Assembly (NCBI RefSeq): GCF_000223905.1 | Contig: NC_015948.1 | Span: forward strand, 1,798,001 to 1,862,000 | DNA from: Haloarcula hispanica ATCC 33960 | GTDB taxonomy: Archaea > Halobacteriota > Halobacteria > Halobacteriales > Haloarculaceae | Reading direction: 5' to 3' | DNA length: 64,000 nt | Part shown: piece after piece, positions 35,342 through 44,194 of the stretch | Numbering within the stretch: position 1 is the first letter of the stretch | Layout of the letters: every line of letters starts with the position of its first letter | The notes under the pieces: generated by a model | What the model saw: the letters and a program-made list of their open reading frames with translations, nothing else | The model's database searches: none | Told to the model about the DNA's origin: nothing | Made by a program: the position numbers and the translations under genes

Positions 35342-35397
35342 TCATATTTAGCTGTTCTCAAGCCAATGAATACTGAAAATACCTACTTTTATAATAT
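35342..35397. promoter_or_regulatory. divergent promoter pair
   Basis: TAAATATGAG on the minus strand (35342-35351) lies 23-32 nt before the regulator start at 35319. TTTATAATAT on the plus strand (35388-35397) lies 21-30 nt before the ATG at 35418. Both spacings fit leaderless transcripts. The A/T-rich strip between could hold a shared operator. Confidence 0.6.
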
Positions 35398-35417
35398 AGT
35401 GGCAGATTGGTGTCACT

Positions 35418-36038
35418 ATGGCGACGGAAATAACACGGGAGCGGATTATGGACCAGGTCGGGGATGTTCGGTACGACCGGTTCCTGTTCTATCTGATGGG
35501 GCCCTACAAGTCGTTCAATCTCAACTACGTTCTTAGCGAGTCCGAGCGAGCCGATATCGATATCGGCGACCTGCCTGGCCCACTCCGGCGACTGTTTCAG
35601 AACAAAGCTGAAATCGATGAGGCGAAAGCACTGTTGCGGCGGGTACAGGGGGCGCTCCGGGCCGACCCGGGCTTCAACGCTTTTCTGGCGCTTGATGTCG
35701 ACATTGACACTGACGACGTGGACGCGGCGACACAGAGTATCGAGTTTGCGCGATGCAGCAATGCCACCGCGTTCGTGTTGCCGTTTCTCGGACACAACTT
35801 CGGCGTTGGTGAGGAGGCCGGCAGTATCCTCGAACGGCTTGCGGACACGCACGGTGATCGGATGGTGTTCATCCATGAGGACGACGTGACGAGTGCGATG
35901 ATTCGGTCGGCGTCGGTGCGCTGGGACTTGCGAATCGAAACGTACGAAACCGAATCAGAACTCGTCGACACGTTGCGTCGGTTCGCCGGTGGTGTCATGC
36001 ATCGGGAGCGTCGGGGTGACCTCAACCGCCTCGACTGA
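35418..36038 (+). CDS. hypothetical protein, DUF7509-like
   Basis: 206 aa, beginning MATEITRERIMDQVGDVRYDRFLFYLMGPYKSFNLNYVL. An alpha/beta protein: GPYKSFNL resembles a nucleotide- or sugar-binding loop, and NATAFVLPFLGHNFGVGEEAGSILERL ... GDRMVFIHEDDVTSAMI suggests a Rossmann-type core. The pattern recalls TIR/SLOG-like NAD-binding proteins, but that is only resemblance. The family number is from memory. No signal or membrane segment. Confidence 0.68.
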   Translation: MATEITRERIMDQVGDVRYDRFLFYLMGPYKSFNLNYVLSESERADIDIGDLPGPLRRLFQNKAEIDEAKALLRRVQGALRADPGFNAFLALDVDIDTDDVDAATQSIEFARCSNATAFVLPFLGHNFGVGEEAGSILERLADTHGDRMVFIHEDDVTSAMIRSASVRWDLRIETYETESELVDTLRRFAGGVMHRERRGDLNRLD

Positions 36039-36059
36039 CCGAGCTGGGGACGGTGATAC

Positions 36060-36218
36060 TCACCTCTCCACGGCGTGGTGCGGCCCGACCGGCCCGTGTT
36101 CGGGGCAGGTCCCGGCGATAGGTGTGGCGTTGAGACAGCAGTGCCGGCTGTCGGTCGCGACTAGCCCCGTCGAGAGTTCGCTCCCGCAGAGACGACAGCG
36201 GAGGGTCGACTCACTCAC
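36060..36218 (-). CDS. 52-aa zinc-finger-like protein
   Basis: From a GTG at 36218. Begins MSESTLRCRLCGSELSTGLV, has a central HCC motif and a GTCPEHGPVG segment near the C-terminus. The cysteines and histidines (CxxC, HCC, CPEH) could hold one or two zinc ions. The gene sits in the 248-bp gap between the DUF7509-like gene and moeA. Small zinc-ribbon proteins are abundant in haloarchaea, which supports it. Target unknown. Confidence 0.6.
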   Translation of the reverse strand: MSESTLRCRLCGSELSTGLVATDSRHCCLNATPIAGTCPEHGPVGPHHAVER

Positions 36219-36286
36219 ACCTACGCTACTGTCACTACCCTCCTGAACCTGGCGAGCTTTTTGGTGTGCCGGCCATTCGTACCCAC

Positions 36287-37510
36287 ATGAGCAACGAGTC
36301 CCGAAAGTCGGCCGGGTTCAAGGACCGAACGCCGGTGACGGCGGCCAGGGAGACGCTGCTTGACGCAGTGTCCCCACACGAGCGGACGGAGCGCGTCCCG
36401 CTGCGCGACGCCGACGAGCGCGTCGTCGCGAGGGAAATCACTGCCGAGCGCGCGGTGCCACACTACCGCCGCGCGGCGATGGACGGCTTCGCCGTCAGGG
36501 CCGAGGACACGTTCGGCGCGAGCCAGCGGTCGCCGGCATCGCTCCGGGTCGATGAGGCGGTGACAACGGGAACAGCGGCTCGCGTCCACACGGGGAGCGA
36601 ACTCCCCGAGGGTGCCGACGCCGTCGTGATGGTCGAGGAGACCGAGGTGGCCGGCGACACCGTCACGGTGTTCGACGCGGTCGCGGGCGGCGAGAACGTC
36701 GCGCCGGTCGGCGAGGACGTGGCGGAAGGGCAGACCCTCTACGAGGCAGGCCACAGGCTCCGTCCGTCGGACCTCGGCCTGCTGAAATCCGTCGGTAACG
36801 ACACCATCGAGGTGTACGAGCAGCCAACCGTCAGCGTGATTCCGACCGGGGAGGAACTGGTGCAGGACGACCCCGCGCCGGGCGAGGTCATCGAGACGAA
36901 CGGCCAGACCGTCACCCAGTACGTCGAACGCTGGGGCGGCACAGCGACTTACCGCGATATCGTCACCGACGACGTGGACGCGCTCCGGGCGGCCATCAGC
37001 GACGACCTCGACCACGACATCGTGGTGACGACCGGCGGGTCCTCCGTCGGCGAGCGGGACCTGCTCCCGGAGGTCGTCGATGGAATCGGCGAGGTGCTGG
37101 TCCACGGCGTCGCGCTGAAGCCGGGCCATCCAGTCGCGCTGGGCGTGGTCGAGGAGACGCCGATTCTGATGCTCCCGGGCTATCCGGTCGCCTGTATCGT
37201 CAACGCCGTCCAGTTCCTCCGGCCGGCGCTCCGACAGGCCGGCCACCTCCCGTCGACAGCGCCGCCGACCACCGAGGCCGAGCTGACACGAAAGATAGCC
37301 AGTGAACCGGGGACCCGAACCTACGCCCGGGTGGAACTGCACGACGAGGGCGTGGACGAGCAAACGACCGCGACGCCGACGCGGGCCAGCGGCTCGGGCG
37401 TCCTCTCGAGTGTCGCGCTCGCCGACGGCTGGGTCGTCGTGCCGGAGTCCGTCGAGGGATATGACGCCGGCGATACCGTGGCTGTCGAAGACTGGGAGTG
37501 GTCCCAATGA
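36287..37510 (+). CDS. moeA1: molybdopterin molybdenumtransferase MoeA, first copy
   Basis: 407 aa from the ATG at 36287. It inserts molybdate (or tungstate) into adenylated molybdopterin. Motifs are PHYRRAAMDGFAVRAEDTFGAS, TGSELPEGADAVVMVEE, SVIPTGEELVQ and VVTTGGSSVGERDLLPEVVD (MoCF-type fold). The C-terminal beta domain is present. It overlaps the second moeA by ATGA. Two MoeA copies in archaea have been proposed to serve Mo and W separately; which does which is not visible. Confidence 0.93.
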   Translation: MSNESRKSAGFKDRTPVTAARETLLDAVSPHERTERVPLRDADERVVAREITAERAVPHYRRAAMDGFAVRAEDTFGASQRSPASLRVDEAVTTGTAARVHTGSELPEGADAVVMVEETEVAGDTVTVFDAVAGGENVAPVGEDVAEGQTLYEAGHRLRPSDLGLLKSVGNDTIEVYEQPTVSVIPTGEELVQDDPAPGEVIETNGQTVTQYVERWGGTATYRDIVTDDVDALRAAISDDLDHDIVVTTGGSSVGERDLLPEVVDGIGEVLVHGVALKPGHPVALGVVEETPILMLPGYPVACIVNAVQFLRPALRQAGHLPSTAPPTTEAELTRKIASEPGTRTYARVELHDEGVDEQTTATPTRASGSGVLSSVALADGWVVVPESVEGYDAGDTVAVEDWEWSQ

Positions 37511-39387
37511 GCGACCGCCGAGAGTTCCGCGACCTGGCGTCGCCCGAGGAGGCTCACGAGGTCGTCGCGGACCTCGACATCGACCCTGCCCCGGAGACGG
37601 TCCCACTGGCAGATGCCAGGGACCGTGTTCTCGCAGAGCGAGTCGACGCCGACATCGACGTGCCGGGGTTCGACCGCGCGAGCATGGACGGCTACGCCGT
37701 ACACGCCAGGGACACCTTCGGCGCTGACGAGGCCGACCCGGTGACGCTTTCAGTCGCCGGCGAAGTTCACGCGGGCGAGGAGCCCGACGTGACGGTCGAG
37801 TCGGGGTCGGTCGCCGAGATCTCCACTGGCGCGGTGATGCCGCCCGGCGCGGATGCCGTCGTGATGGTCGAGCGAACGACCGAGACAGACGACGGCGTCG
37901 AGATACGCACGTCCGTCGCGCCCGGTGACAACGTGATGCTCGCCGGTGCGGACATCGCGGCCGGGGCACGCGCCCTCGGACCTGGAACGCGCATCACGCC
38001 GCGGGAAATCGGACTCCTGTCGGCGCTAGGTCTCGACGAGGTCCCGGTGCGTGGTCGTCCCAAGGTCGGCATCCTCTCGACCGGTGACGAGCTCGTCCGG
38101 CCCGGGGATCCCCTCGACAGCGCCGCCGGCCAGATATACGACGTGAACAGCTACACGCTCGCCGGCGCTGTCTCGGAGGCCGGCGGCGATCCGGTGATGT
38201 ACCCCCACGCCGGCGACGACTACGCGGAGATGGAGCGGTTGCTCCACGAGGCGGCCGACGAGTGCGACCTCGTCCTCTCGTCGGGGTCGACCAGCGCGAG
38301 TGCCGTGGACGTCATCTACCGCGTGATCGAGGAACGCGGCGAACTCAGGCTCCACGGCGTCGCCGTCAAGCCCGGCAAGCCGATGCTCGTCGGCACTATC
38401 GGCGACTCGGCGTACGTCGGCTTGCCCGGGTACCCGGTGTCGGCGCTGACCATCTTCCAGACGTTCGTCGCGCCGGCGGTCCGGGACGCCGCCGGGCGGG
38501 ACCCGCCACAGACAGCGACGGTCTCGGGCACGATGGCGGTCCAGGAACGCTACGGCGAGGGGCGCAGACGCCTCATGCCGGCCGGCCTGGTCGAGGACGA
38601 GACGGGGTCGCTGCTGGTCTATCCCGTCGACAAGGGCAGCGGCGCGACGACGAGCCTCGTCGACGCCGACGGCTTCGTGGACGTGCCGCCGGGGACAGAC
38701 TACCTTGCTGAGGGGGAGGCAGTCGACGTGACGCTGTTCTCCCCGGCGGTCAGACCGCCGACGCTTCTCGGCATGGGCGAGGACGACCCCCTCCTCTCGC
38801 GCTTGCTTGACACCGTTTCCCGCCCGCGGTATCTCCCGCTCGGCTCCACCGAGGGGCTCCGCCGCCTCGACAACGGCGTGCCCGATATTGCCGTCGTCGC
38901 GGGTCCGACCAGCAGCGACCACGAAGCGACCGACATCGGGGGATGGCAGCGTGAGTGGGGACTGGTCGTCAGTCCTGATACCGATGTGTCCGACCTGGGC
39001 GACCTCGTCGACGGCGACTACCGCTTCGTCAACCGCGACAGCGCTTCTGGACTGCGGCGGAGCTTCGACGACGCGGTCGACGCACTTGGCGAGGAACGGG
39101 GTGTCGGCCGCGCCGAACTCATCGATGCTATCGACGGCTACGAACTCACGACGAAGGCACACGAAAGCCCCGCTCGGAAGGTGCTTGCAAGCGACGCGGA
39201 CGCGGGCCTCGGCCTCCGTGCTACGGCGGCGAAACTCGACCTCGGATTCGTCTCGCTGGGAACGGAATCGGTTCGGGTGCTCGTGAACCCGGACCGACGG
39301 GAGAAAGACAGTATCGGTTCGCTCGCCGAGGTGCTTTCCGACCTCGGCGCACTGACTGACGGGATGGCCGGCATGGAGCCACAGTAG
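37507..39387 (+). CDS. moeA2: MoeA fused to a periplasmic-binding-like domain, second copy
   Basis: 626 aa from the ATG at 37507, overlapping moeA1. Residues 1-405 are a full MoeA (DIDVPGFDRASMDGYAVHARDTFGADE; GAVMPPGADAVVMVERT; ILSTGDELVRPGD; LVLSSGSTSASAVDVIYRV). Residues ~420-626 are a PBP-like domain (LLDTVSRPRYLPLGSTEGLRRLDNGVPDIAVVAGP; FVNRDSASGLRRSFDDAV), related to the LysR/molybdate-binding fold. The second domain may bind molybdate or tungstate. Usual MoeA is ~400 aa, so this is a genuine fusion. Confidence 0.93.
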   Translation: MSDRREFRDLASPEEAHEVVADLDIDPAPETVPLADARDRVLAERVDADIDVPGFDRASMDGYAVHARDTFGADEADPVTLSVAGEVHAGEEPDVTVESGSVAEISTGAVMPPGADAVVMVERTTETDDGVEIRTSVAPGDNVMLAGADIAAGARALGPGTRITPREIGLLSALGLDEVPVRGRPKVGILSTGDELVRPGDPLDSAAGQIYDVNSYTLAGAVSEAGGDPVMYPHAGDDYAEMERLLHEAADECDLVLSSGSTSASAVDVIYRVIEERGELRLHGVAVKPGKPMLVGTIGDSAYVGLPGYPVSALTIFQTFVAPAVRDAAGRDPPQTATVSGTMAVQERYGEGRRRLMPAGLVEDETGSLLVYPVDKGSGATTSLVDADGFVDVPPGTDYLAEGEAVDVTLFSPAVRPPTLLGMGEDDPLLSRLLDTVSRPRYLPLGSTEGLRRLDNGVPDIAVVAGPTSSDHEATDIGGWQREWGLVVSPDTDVSDLGDLVDGDYRFVNRDSASGLRRSFDDAVDALGEERGVGRAELIDAIDGYELTTKAHESPARKVLASDADAGLGLRATAAKLDLGFVSLGTESVRVLVNPDRREKDSIGSLAEVLSDLGALTDGMAGMEPQ

Positions 39388-39554
39388 GCGGAGCCGGTCT
39401 GAGCACGGGAATCCTGCCGAGAATACGCTACGGTTTTACCACGGACAGACGACGTGACCACGCTTGCAGACGACCCGAACGCTCGACCTGTGGCGACCGA
39501 CGGCGCTGACGACCTGAAGGGCTAAAGACGAGCGGGGCCGAGTGAGTCACAGCA

Positions 39555-40778
39555 ATGCCCGACACACCGCTTGCCGCCGACCTCAACGCCCCGTTCCGGT
39601 TCGAGTACGACCCTGCGACGCTGCGGTACGGCCCCGATGCCGTTCGGTCGCTTGACACGGAGCTAGACGCACAGGGCGACGACCGCGCGCTGGTCGTCTG
39701 TGGCGCTACCGTCGGTGAGACGCCGGCTGTGATGGACCCCGTTCGAGAGGGGCTCGGTGACCAGCTGGCTGGCGTCTTCGCGAAAACGACGCCAGCCAAG
39801 CGGCTCGGTACCGCTTACGACGGGCTCGAACGCTTCCGCGAGGTCGATGCCGACTGTCTCGTGGCCGTCGGCGGCGGGAGCAGCCTCGACGTGGCGAAAA
39901 TCATCAGTATCCTCGCGGCAACCGACCGTGATCCGGCCGCTGTCGGTCAGGCGTTCGTCGATTCCGGAACGATAGCCGTCCCCGAAACGGAGCTGCCGCC
40001 GATTGTGGCTGTCCCGACGACACTGGCCGGCGCTGACCTCTCTATCGTGGCGGGAGTCACAGCCGTGCCCGATACTTGCCCTGTGGACGAACCGACCAGC
40101 GGCGGTGTCGGCGATCCGAAACTGATGCCCGCAGCCGTCTGTTACGACCCCGAACTGATCGCGACGACGCCCCGGTCGGTCCTCGCGGCGTCGGCGATGA
40201 ACGGCTTCGACAAAGGTATCGAGACGCTGTACGCGGCTAATTCAACCCCGATAACTGACGCCACAGCGTCGCGCGGTCTCGGTCTTCTCACAGACGGACT
40301 GCTCGCACTCGGTAACGGTGACGACGACCCGTGGGTGTATCAGTCGCTCACCCGGGGCATCATGCTCGTCCAGTACGGCATCTCGCGGGCCGATGGGACG
40401 ACGCTCTCGCTGATCCACGCCTTCGGCCACGGACTAACCCGGACCTACGAGGTCCAGCAGGGCGCGGCCCACGCGGTTATCGCTCCACACGCCCTCTCGT
40501 ACCTGTTCGAGCAGGTCGACGGCCGGCGGTCACTACTCGCCGATGCTCTCGGTGTCGGTGAGGCCTCTGACCCCGCTGCTGCGGTCGTCGACCGGGTCAA
40601 TGACGTGGTGACGACGCTGGGACTGCCGACACGACTCCGGGATGTTGACGGCCCCGACCGCGAGGCGTTCCCCGAAGTTGCTGACGCCGTCCTCGAAGAC
40701 GCCTTCATGGCGAACGTCCCGTCAGAACTGGAACCCACACGAAAAGACATCGTCAGCGTGTTAGAGTCGGCCTGGTAG
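39555..40778 (+). CDS. iron-containing alcohol dehydrogenase
   Basis: 407 aa. Group III (Fe-ADH) fold: an NAD(P)-binding head with VAVGGGSSLDVAKIISILAA and VAVPTTLAGADLSIVAG, then a metal-binding helical part with NGFDKGIETLYAANSTPI, HAFGHGLTRTYEVQQGAAHAVIAPHALSYL supplying His ligands. It would interconvert an alcohol and an aldehyde or ketone; substrate not visible. Strong hairpins follow its stop. Confidence 0.88.
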   Translation: MPDTPLAADLNAPFRFEYDPATLRYGPDAVRSLDTELDAQGDDRALVVCGATVGETPAVMDPVREGLGDQLAGVFAKTTPAKRLGTAYDGLERFREVDADCLVAVGGGSSLDVAKIISILAATDRDPAAVGQAFVDSGTIAVPETELPPIVAVPTTLAGADLSIVAGVTAVPDTCPVDEPTSGGVGDPKLMPAAVCYDPELIATTPRSVLAASAMNGFDKGIETLYAANSTPITDATASRGLGLLTDGLLALGNGDDDPWVYQSLTRGIMLVQYGISRADGTTLSLIHAFGHGLTRTYEVQQGAAHAVIAPHALSYLFEQVDGRRSLLADALGVGEASDPAAAVVDRVNDVVTTLGLPTRLRDVDGPDREAFPEVADAVLEDAFMANVPSELEPTRKDIVSVLESAW

Positions 40779-40809
40779 TGCCTTGCTCGGAGACGGGCAA
40801 AACAGCATA

Positions 40810-40919
40810 CCGCGCGCCATCGGCGCGCGGTTTCACGTCTCGCGACCAGCGGGAGCGAGACGGTCGTTTTTAGCGTAGATTTTTGCGAACCCGCTCCCCA
40901 CAGCGGCGCGAAGCGCCGC
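40810..40919. terminator. cluster of three hairpins between convergent genes
   Basis: Three perfect GC-rich inverted repeats: 40810-40818 with 40822-40830 (arms CCGCGCGCC), 40837-40843 with 40855-40861 (GTCTCGC), and 40903-40909 with 40913-40919 (GCGGCGC). T runs follow the second (40866-40870 and 40879-40884). The site lies between the convergent alcohol dehydrogenase and NADH dehydrogenase genes and probably stops transcription from the left. It may also be a dispersed repeat. Confidence 0.5.
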
Positions 40920-40946
40920 GAGGAGAGGGGGTGACGTAAAAAGGTA

Positions 40947-42116
40947 CTACATGTCGGGCCAGGCCTTGACGGCCCGACCGACGCCAGTAACGTCCTTGAT
41001 CCAGCGGGCGGCAATCGCTTTCTTCAGCAGTTTCGCGGGCATCCCGCCGAACGTTTCGATAGGCATATTCACCACGTCGTGGGCGACGGCTTTCTCGCCG
41101 ACCGAAACGACCGTGCCCTTGTCCTTGTGGGTCCACGTCTTCAGCGGCTGGCCTCGCACGGCGCGAGCGAGGTTCTCACCGGCGACTTCGGCGGCCTGCC
41201 AGGCGGCCTGCGCGGTCGGCGGGGCGGGCTGGTCGCCCGGCTGGTCGATCAGCGCCGAGTCGCCGATCGCGAAGACGTGTTCATCCTCGGTCTGGAAGTT
41301 CCCTTCGGCGTGGATGCGGTGGTTGCGCTCGTCCTTGTCCAGATCGACGTCTTGCATACAATCGCGGCCGGTGATGCCGCCCGTCCAGACCAGTACGTCG
41401 TAATCCAGTTCGTCCTCGTCGCCGATGTACACTGTCTCCTCGTCGACTTCGCCGATGAACTCCCCGCACTTGATGTTCACGTCGGCGGCTTCCAGACGCT
41501 TACGCAGGGCACCCTGCAGTTCCGGGTCGCTGTTGGGCAGGACCTGGTCGAGCCCTTCGACGAGGTGGATGTCGATGGGCGCGTTGTGTTCGTCGCGGAA
41601 CTCGGCGACTTCGCCGGCGGTCTGGATACCCGAAAGGCCAGCGCCGCCGATGACGACCTGCGCGGGGTCGTTGGTGGAGGCGTCACGAGCGGCCTGCTGG
41701 ATGTTGTCGTGGATGTCGAGCGCGTCGTCGAGGCTCTTGAGCGTCAGCGCGTGCTCTTTGAGGCCCTCGATGCCGAAGAATGCGGTCTGCGATCCCAGCC
41801 CCACGAGCAGGTAGTCGTACTCGACAGTGTCGGAATCGGCGAGGGCCACTTCCTGGGCGTCGGTGTCGATGCCGACGACTTCGTCCTGAACGAACGAGGT
41901 CGAGGGCTGTTTGATCTCGTGGACGGGAATAGTGATGTTCTCCTGGACGCTCGGGTCCCGAATGCAGCGGTGGGACTCGTGCAAGACCAGGTGGTAATCC
42001 GTCTCAGAAATCCAGGTCACATCGACGTCCGTCACACCGTCTAGCTCGTCCTCTAAACTCTTTATTGCCCCCGCACCAGCGTACCCCGCACCGAGTACGA
42101 CCACGTTCTCTGTCAT
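40947..42116 (-). CDS. type II NADH dehydrogenase-like FAD oxidoreductase
   Basis: 389 aa. FAD-binding N-terminus MTENVVVLGAGYAGAGAIKSLEDEL, NAD-binding VVIGGAGLSGIQTAGEVAEF, and the second FAD motif DEHVFAIGDSALIDQPGDQPAPPTAQAAWQAAEVAGENL. This fits NDH-2, which passes electrons from NADH to quinone without proton pumping, or a sulfide:quinone-type relative; the redox-cysteine pair of SQR is not evident. The C-terminus has an amphipathic helix (KLLKKAIAARWIKDV) for membrane docking. Confidence 0.87.
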   Translation of the reverse strand: MTENVVVLGAGYAGAGAIKSLEDELDGVTDVDVTWISETDYHLVLHESHRCIRDPSVQENITIPVHEIKQPSTSFVQDEVVGIDTDAQEVALADSDTVEYDYLLVGLGSQTAFFGIEGLKEHALTLKSLDDALDIHDNIQQAARDASTNDPAQVVIGGAGLSGIQTAGEVAEFRDEHNAPIDIHLVEGLDQVLPNSDPELQGALRKRLEAADVNIKCGEFIGEVDEETVYIGDEDELDYDVLVWTGGITGRDCMQDVDLDKDERNHRIHAEGNFQTEDEHVFAIGDSALIDQPGDQPAPPTAQAAWQAAEVAGENLARAVRGQPLKTWTHKDKGTVVSVGEKAVAHDVVNMPIETFGGMPAKLLKKAIAARWIKDVTGVGRAVKAWPDM

Positions 42117-42387
42117 AGGCCACTCTCCGAAGTCATTAGATACAAACCCTTTGGAATCGGTCTACGGCTCCGCTGTTGTCCTCGCATGCTGGCTCACGGT
42201 CGTGACCCAGCCCCCTAAGTTTGCAGTCGCCTTCGGTCACCCTCCCGAGGTAAAACAGCACCTACCGTTCCGAAAGACGCCTCCTAATCACCTATTTACA
42301 GAGACAGTCTGTCCTTTCTGGTCGGCCAATCAAACAGAAGGAGGGGCAACCGAGAGCTAACAGACAGCACAACGGTTGTCCCGACTG

Positions 42388-43083
42388 TCAGGACTGTCCA
42401 GCGCAGCGGTGGTCGGTCTCATCCGGCGCGGCCCAGGTAACAGCGTTGTGCAGGAGCTTCTGAACGACCGGCCGGTGATACACTGGAAACGTCTCGTGGC
42501 CGGGTTGGAAGTAGAATATCCGTCCTGCATCACGGTAGTAACAACACCCGCTGGGAAACACTGTGCCGTCGCCACACCAACTTACAGTCACCAGGGTGTC
42601 CGGTATCGGCAGGTCGAACCCCTTTCCGTAGATCTCGGCACGTTCGAGTTCGAACTCCTCGGGAAGCCCGTCGGTAATTGGGTGGCTCGATTCGACGACC
42701 CAGACGTGCTCGCGCTCGCCCTCCTCGCGCCAGCGCAGGGTGCCAGTCGTTCCCATGAGTGCCTCGAACGGCTTCGATTCGTGACTGGAGTGTAGCGGGA
42801 TGAACCCCATTCCCTCACGGACAGCCTGCTCGACGCGGCTCGCAGTCGCATCGCTGACAGCATCGTGTGCGACATCGCCCCACCACAATAAAACGTCAGT
42901 TTCGGCGAGTATCTTCTCGGTTAGTCCGTTGGCAGGGTCATCGAGTGTCGCTGTCTGGACGGTGTGGCCGTAGGAAGTAAGCATCTCAGCCAACGTCGTG
43001 TGGATCCCGTCGGGGTACATCGCATTGGCCGGGCCTGTCGCCCGTTCGTGCCGGTTTTCGTTCCACACGGTGACTGCAACCAT
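42388..43083 (-). CDS. ThuA domain protein
   Basis: 231 aa from the ATG at 43083 (MVAVTVWNENRHERATGPANAMYPDGIHTTLAEML). Type 1 glutamine-amidotransferase-like fold of the ThuA family, named from trehalose utilisation; DVLLWWGDVAHDAVSD, GFIPLHSSHESKPFEALMG and VSWCGDGTVFPSGCCYYRDAGRIFYFQPGHETFPVY are typical. ThuA-like proteins act in sugar oxidation, but no sugar genes lie nearby. A TATA box precedes it. Confidence 0.84.
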   Translation of the reverse strand: MVAVTVWNENRHERATGPANAMYPDGIHTTLAEMLTSYGHTVQTATLDDPANGLTEKILAETDVLLWWGDVAHDAVSDATASRVEQAVREGMGFIPLHSSHESKPFEALMGTTGTLRWREEGEREHVWVVESSHPITDGLPEEFELERAEIYGKGFDLPIPDTLVTVSWCGDGTVFPSGCCYYRDAGRIFYFQPGHETFPVYHRPVVQKLLHNAVTWAAPDETDHRCAGQS

Positions 43084-43110
43084 ACAAGAATACACTGAAT
43101 AACCGGAGAA

Positions 43111-43120
43111 AAATATAATT
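43111..43120 (-). promoter_or_regulatory. TATA box of the ThuA gene
   Basis: AATTATATTT on the minus strand, 28-37 nt before the ATG at 43083, in a short A/T-rich strip. It supports that start over an in-frame upstream one at 43215. Confidence 0.55.
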
Positions 43121-43201
43121 ACTCTCTCATGGCTGGGAAGCTGCCGCTCGCCATGATTTTGGGCAGGCACACGCTGTGCGAGGGTCCACTGTGTCTCCCA
43201 A

Positions 43202-43289
43202 GCTATAGTAGCCATTGAAAATCAATACACACCTGATCGCACGACAGCAGTGCGATCAGGTGTGTACATGTTTCAATTGTTACTATAGC
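43202..43289. mobile_element. 88-bp palindromic MITE-like element
   Basis: Outer arms: GCTATAGTAGCCATTGAAA at 43202-43220 pairs with 43271-43289 (17 of 19). Inner arms: ACACACCTGATCGCAC at 43227-43242 pairs perfectly with 43250-43265 around a 7-nt loop (GACAGCA). The A/T-rich ends and total lack of coding capacity suggest a miniature inverted-repeat element mobilised by a transposase elsewhere. No clear target-site duplication is visible at the edges. It sits in the intergenic gap between thuA and hxlR. Confidence 0.65.
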
Positions 43290-43362
43290 CCACGAACAGT
43301 AGCGTCCGGCTACCTGCACAGGGGTAGTTATTAGCCGGCCGCGGCCGAAATCCCGACAAGAT

Positions 43363-43737
43363 ATGAGCGATTCACCGGAGAAGCTCTCCGTCTGGTGTGC
43401 TGGCGAAGAGTGGTGTCCGATAACCACGACGGCGTCCCTCATCGGGAAGAAGTGGCACCCCGTCATCATCCACCGACTGCTTGATAACGGCCCGTCAGGA
43501 TTTAACGAACTCAAAGAGAACGTCGACGGGATTTCTTCCAAAGTGCTCTCTGACAGCCTCGAAGACCTACAGGAGAAAGGGCTCGTCGACCGGGAAGTAA
43601 TCAACGAACAACCGTTTCGCGTCAATTACTCGCTCACCGAACACGGGGAGTCACTTGAGTCCGTAATCACCGAAATGGCAGCGTGGGGCCAGACATACCT
43701 GCAGGAACCGACAGGGGCCGACGAGCCCACGGAGTAA
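43363..43737 (+). CDS. HxlR family winged-helix regulator
   Basis: 124 aa. WCPITTTASLIGKKWHPVIIHRLLDNGPSGFNELKENVDGISSKVLSDSLEDLQEKGLVDRE is the standard HxlR domain. Cys12 and Cys18 near the N-terminus could make it redox responsive, as in several HxlR proteins. It is a dimeric DNA-binding protein; the target is probably itself or the divergent ThuA gene. The MITE-like element lies 73 bp upstream. Confidence 0.88.
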   Translation: MSDSPEKLSVWCAGEEWCPITTTASLIGKKWHPVIIHRLLDNGPSGFNELKENVDGISSKVLSDSLEDLQEKGLVDREVINEQPFRVNYSLTEHGESLESVITEMAAWGQTYLQEPTGADEPTE

Positions 43738-43783
43738 GTCCCGCAGGCAATCGCTTTTGTTGCTGCCCGGCTAACATCCGTGT

Positions 43784-44194
43784 ATGCCTGTTACTTCGGA
43801 CGACGAACTCCGAGAGATCCTCGAACTGGACCGCGTCGCCGTCGTCGGGTGTTCGACCAGCCCCGGCAAGGACGCTCACGAGATCCCGAAGTACCTCCGT
43901 GAACAGGGGTACGAGGTGATTCCGGTCAATCCCTTCGCAGACGAGATATTCGGACAGAAGGCCTACGACTCGCTGTCAGAGATTCCCGGCGAGATAGACA
44001 TCATCGACGTGTTCAGGCCAAGCGACGAGGTCAGCGATATCGTTGACGCGGCCCTGGAACGGGACGACGACGCCGTCATCTGGCTCCAACTCGGCATCCA
44101 CGACGACGAGGCCGTCGAACGTGCCGAAGCGGCCGGCCGCCGCGTCGTCCAGGACCGCTGTATGAAGCCGACCCACCAGCAACTGATGGCCTGA
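43784..44194 (+). CDS. CoA-binding domain protein
   Basis: 136 aa. A Rossmann-type CoA-binding fold (LDRVAVVGCSTSPGKDAHEIPKYLREQGYEVIPVNPFADEIFGQKAYDSLSEIPGEIDIIDVFRPSDEVSDIVDAAL) as in the N-terminal domain of succinyl-CoA synthetase alpha. The C-terminus VVQDRCMKPTHQQL is the usual YccU-like ending. It binds CoA or an acyl-CoA; biological role unknown. It follows hxlR by 46 nt. Confidence 0.87.
   Translation: MPVTSDDELREILELDRVAVVGCSTSPGKDAHEIPKYLREQGYEVIPVNPFADEIFGQKAYDSLSEIPGEIDIIDVFRPSDEVSDIVDAALERDDDAVIWLQLGIHDDEAVERAEAAGRRVVQDRCMKPTHQQLMA

Noticed and set aside
36221-37969. Long Arg-rich frame opposite moeA1
   Set aside because: Basic composition and complete overlap with a clear MoeA gene.
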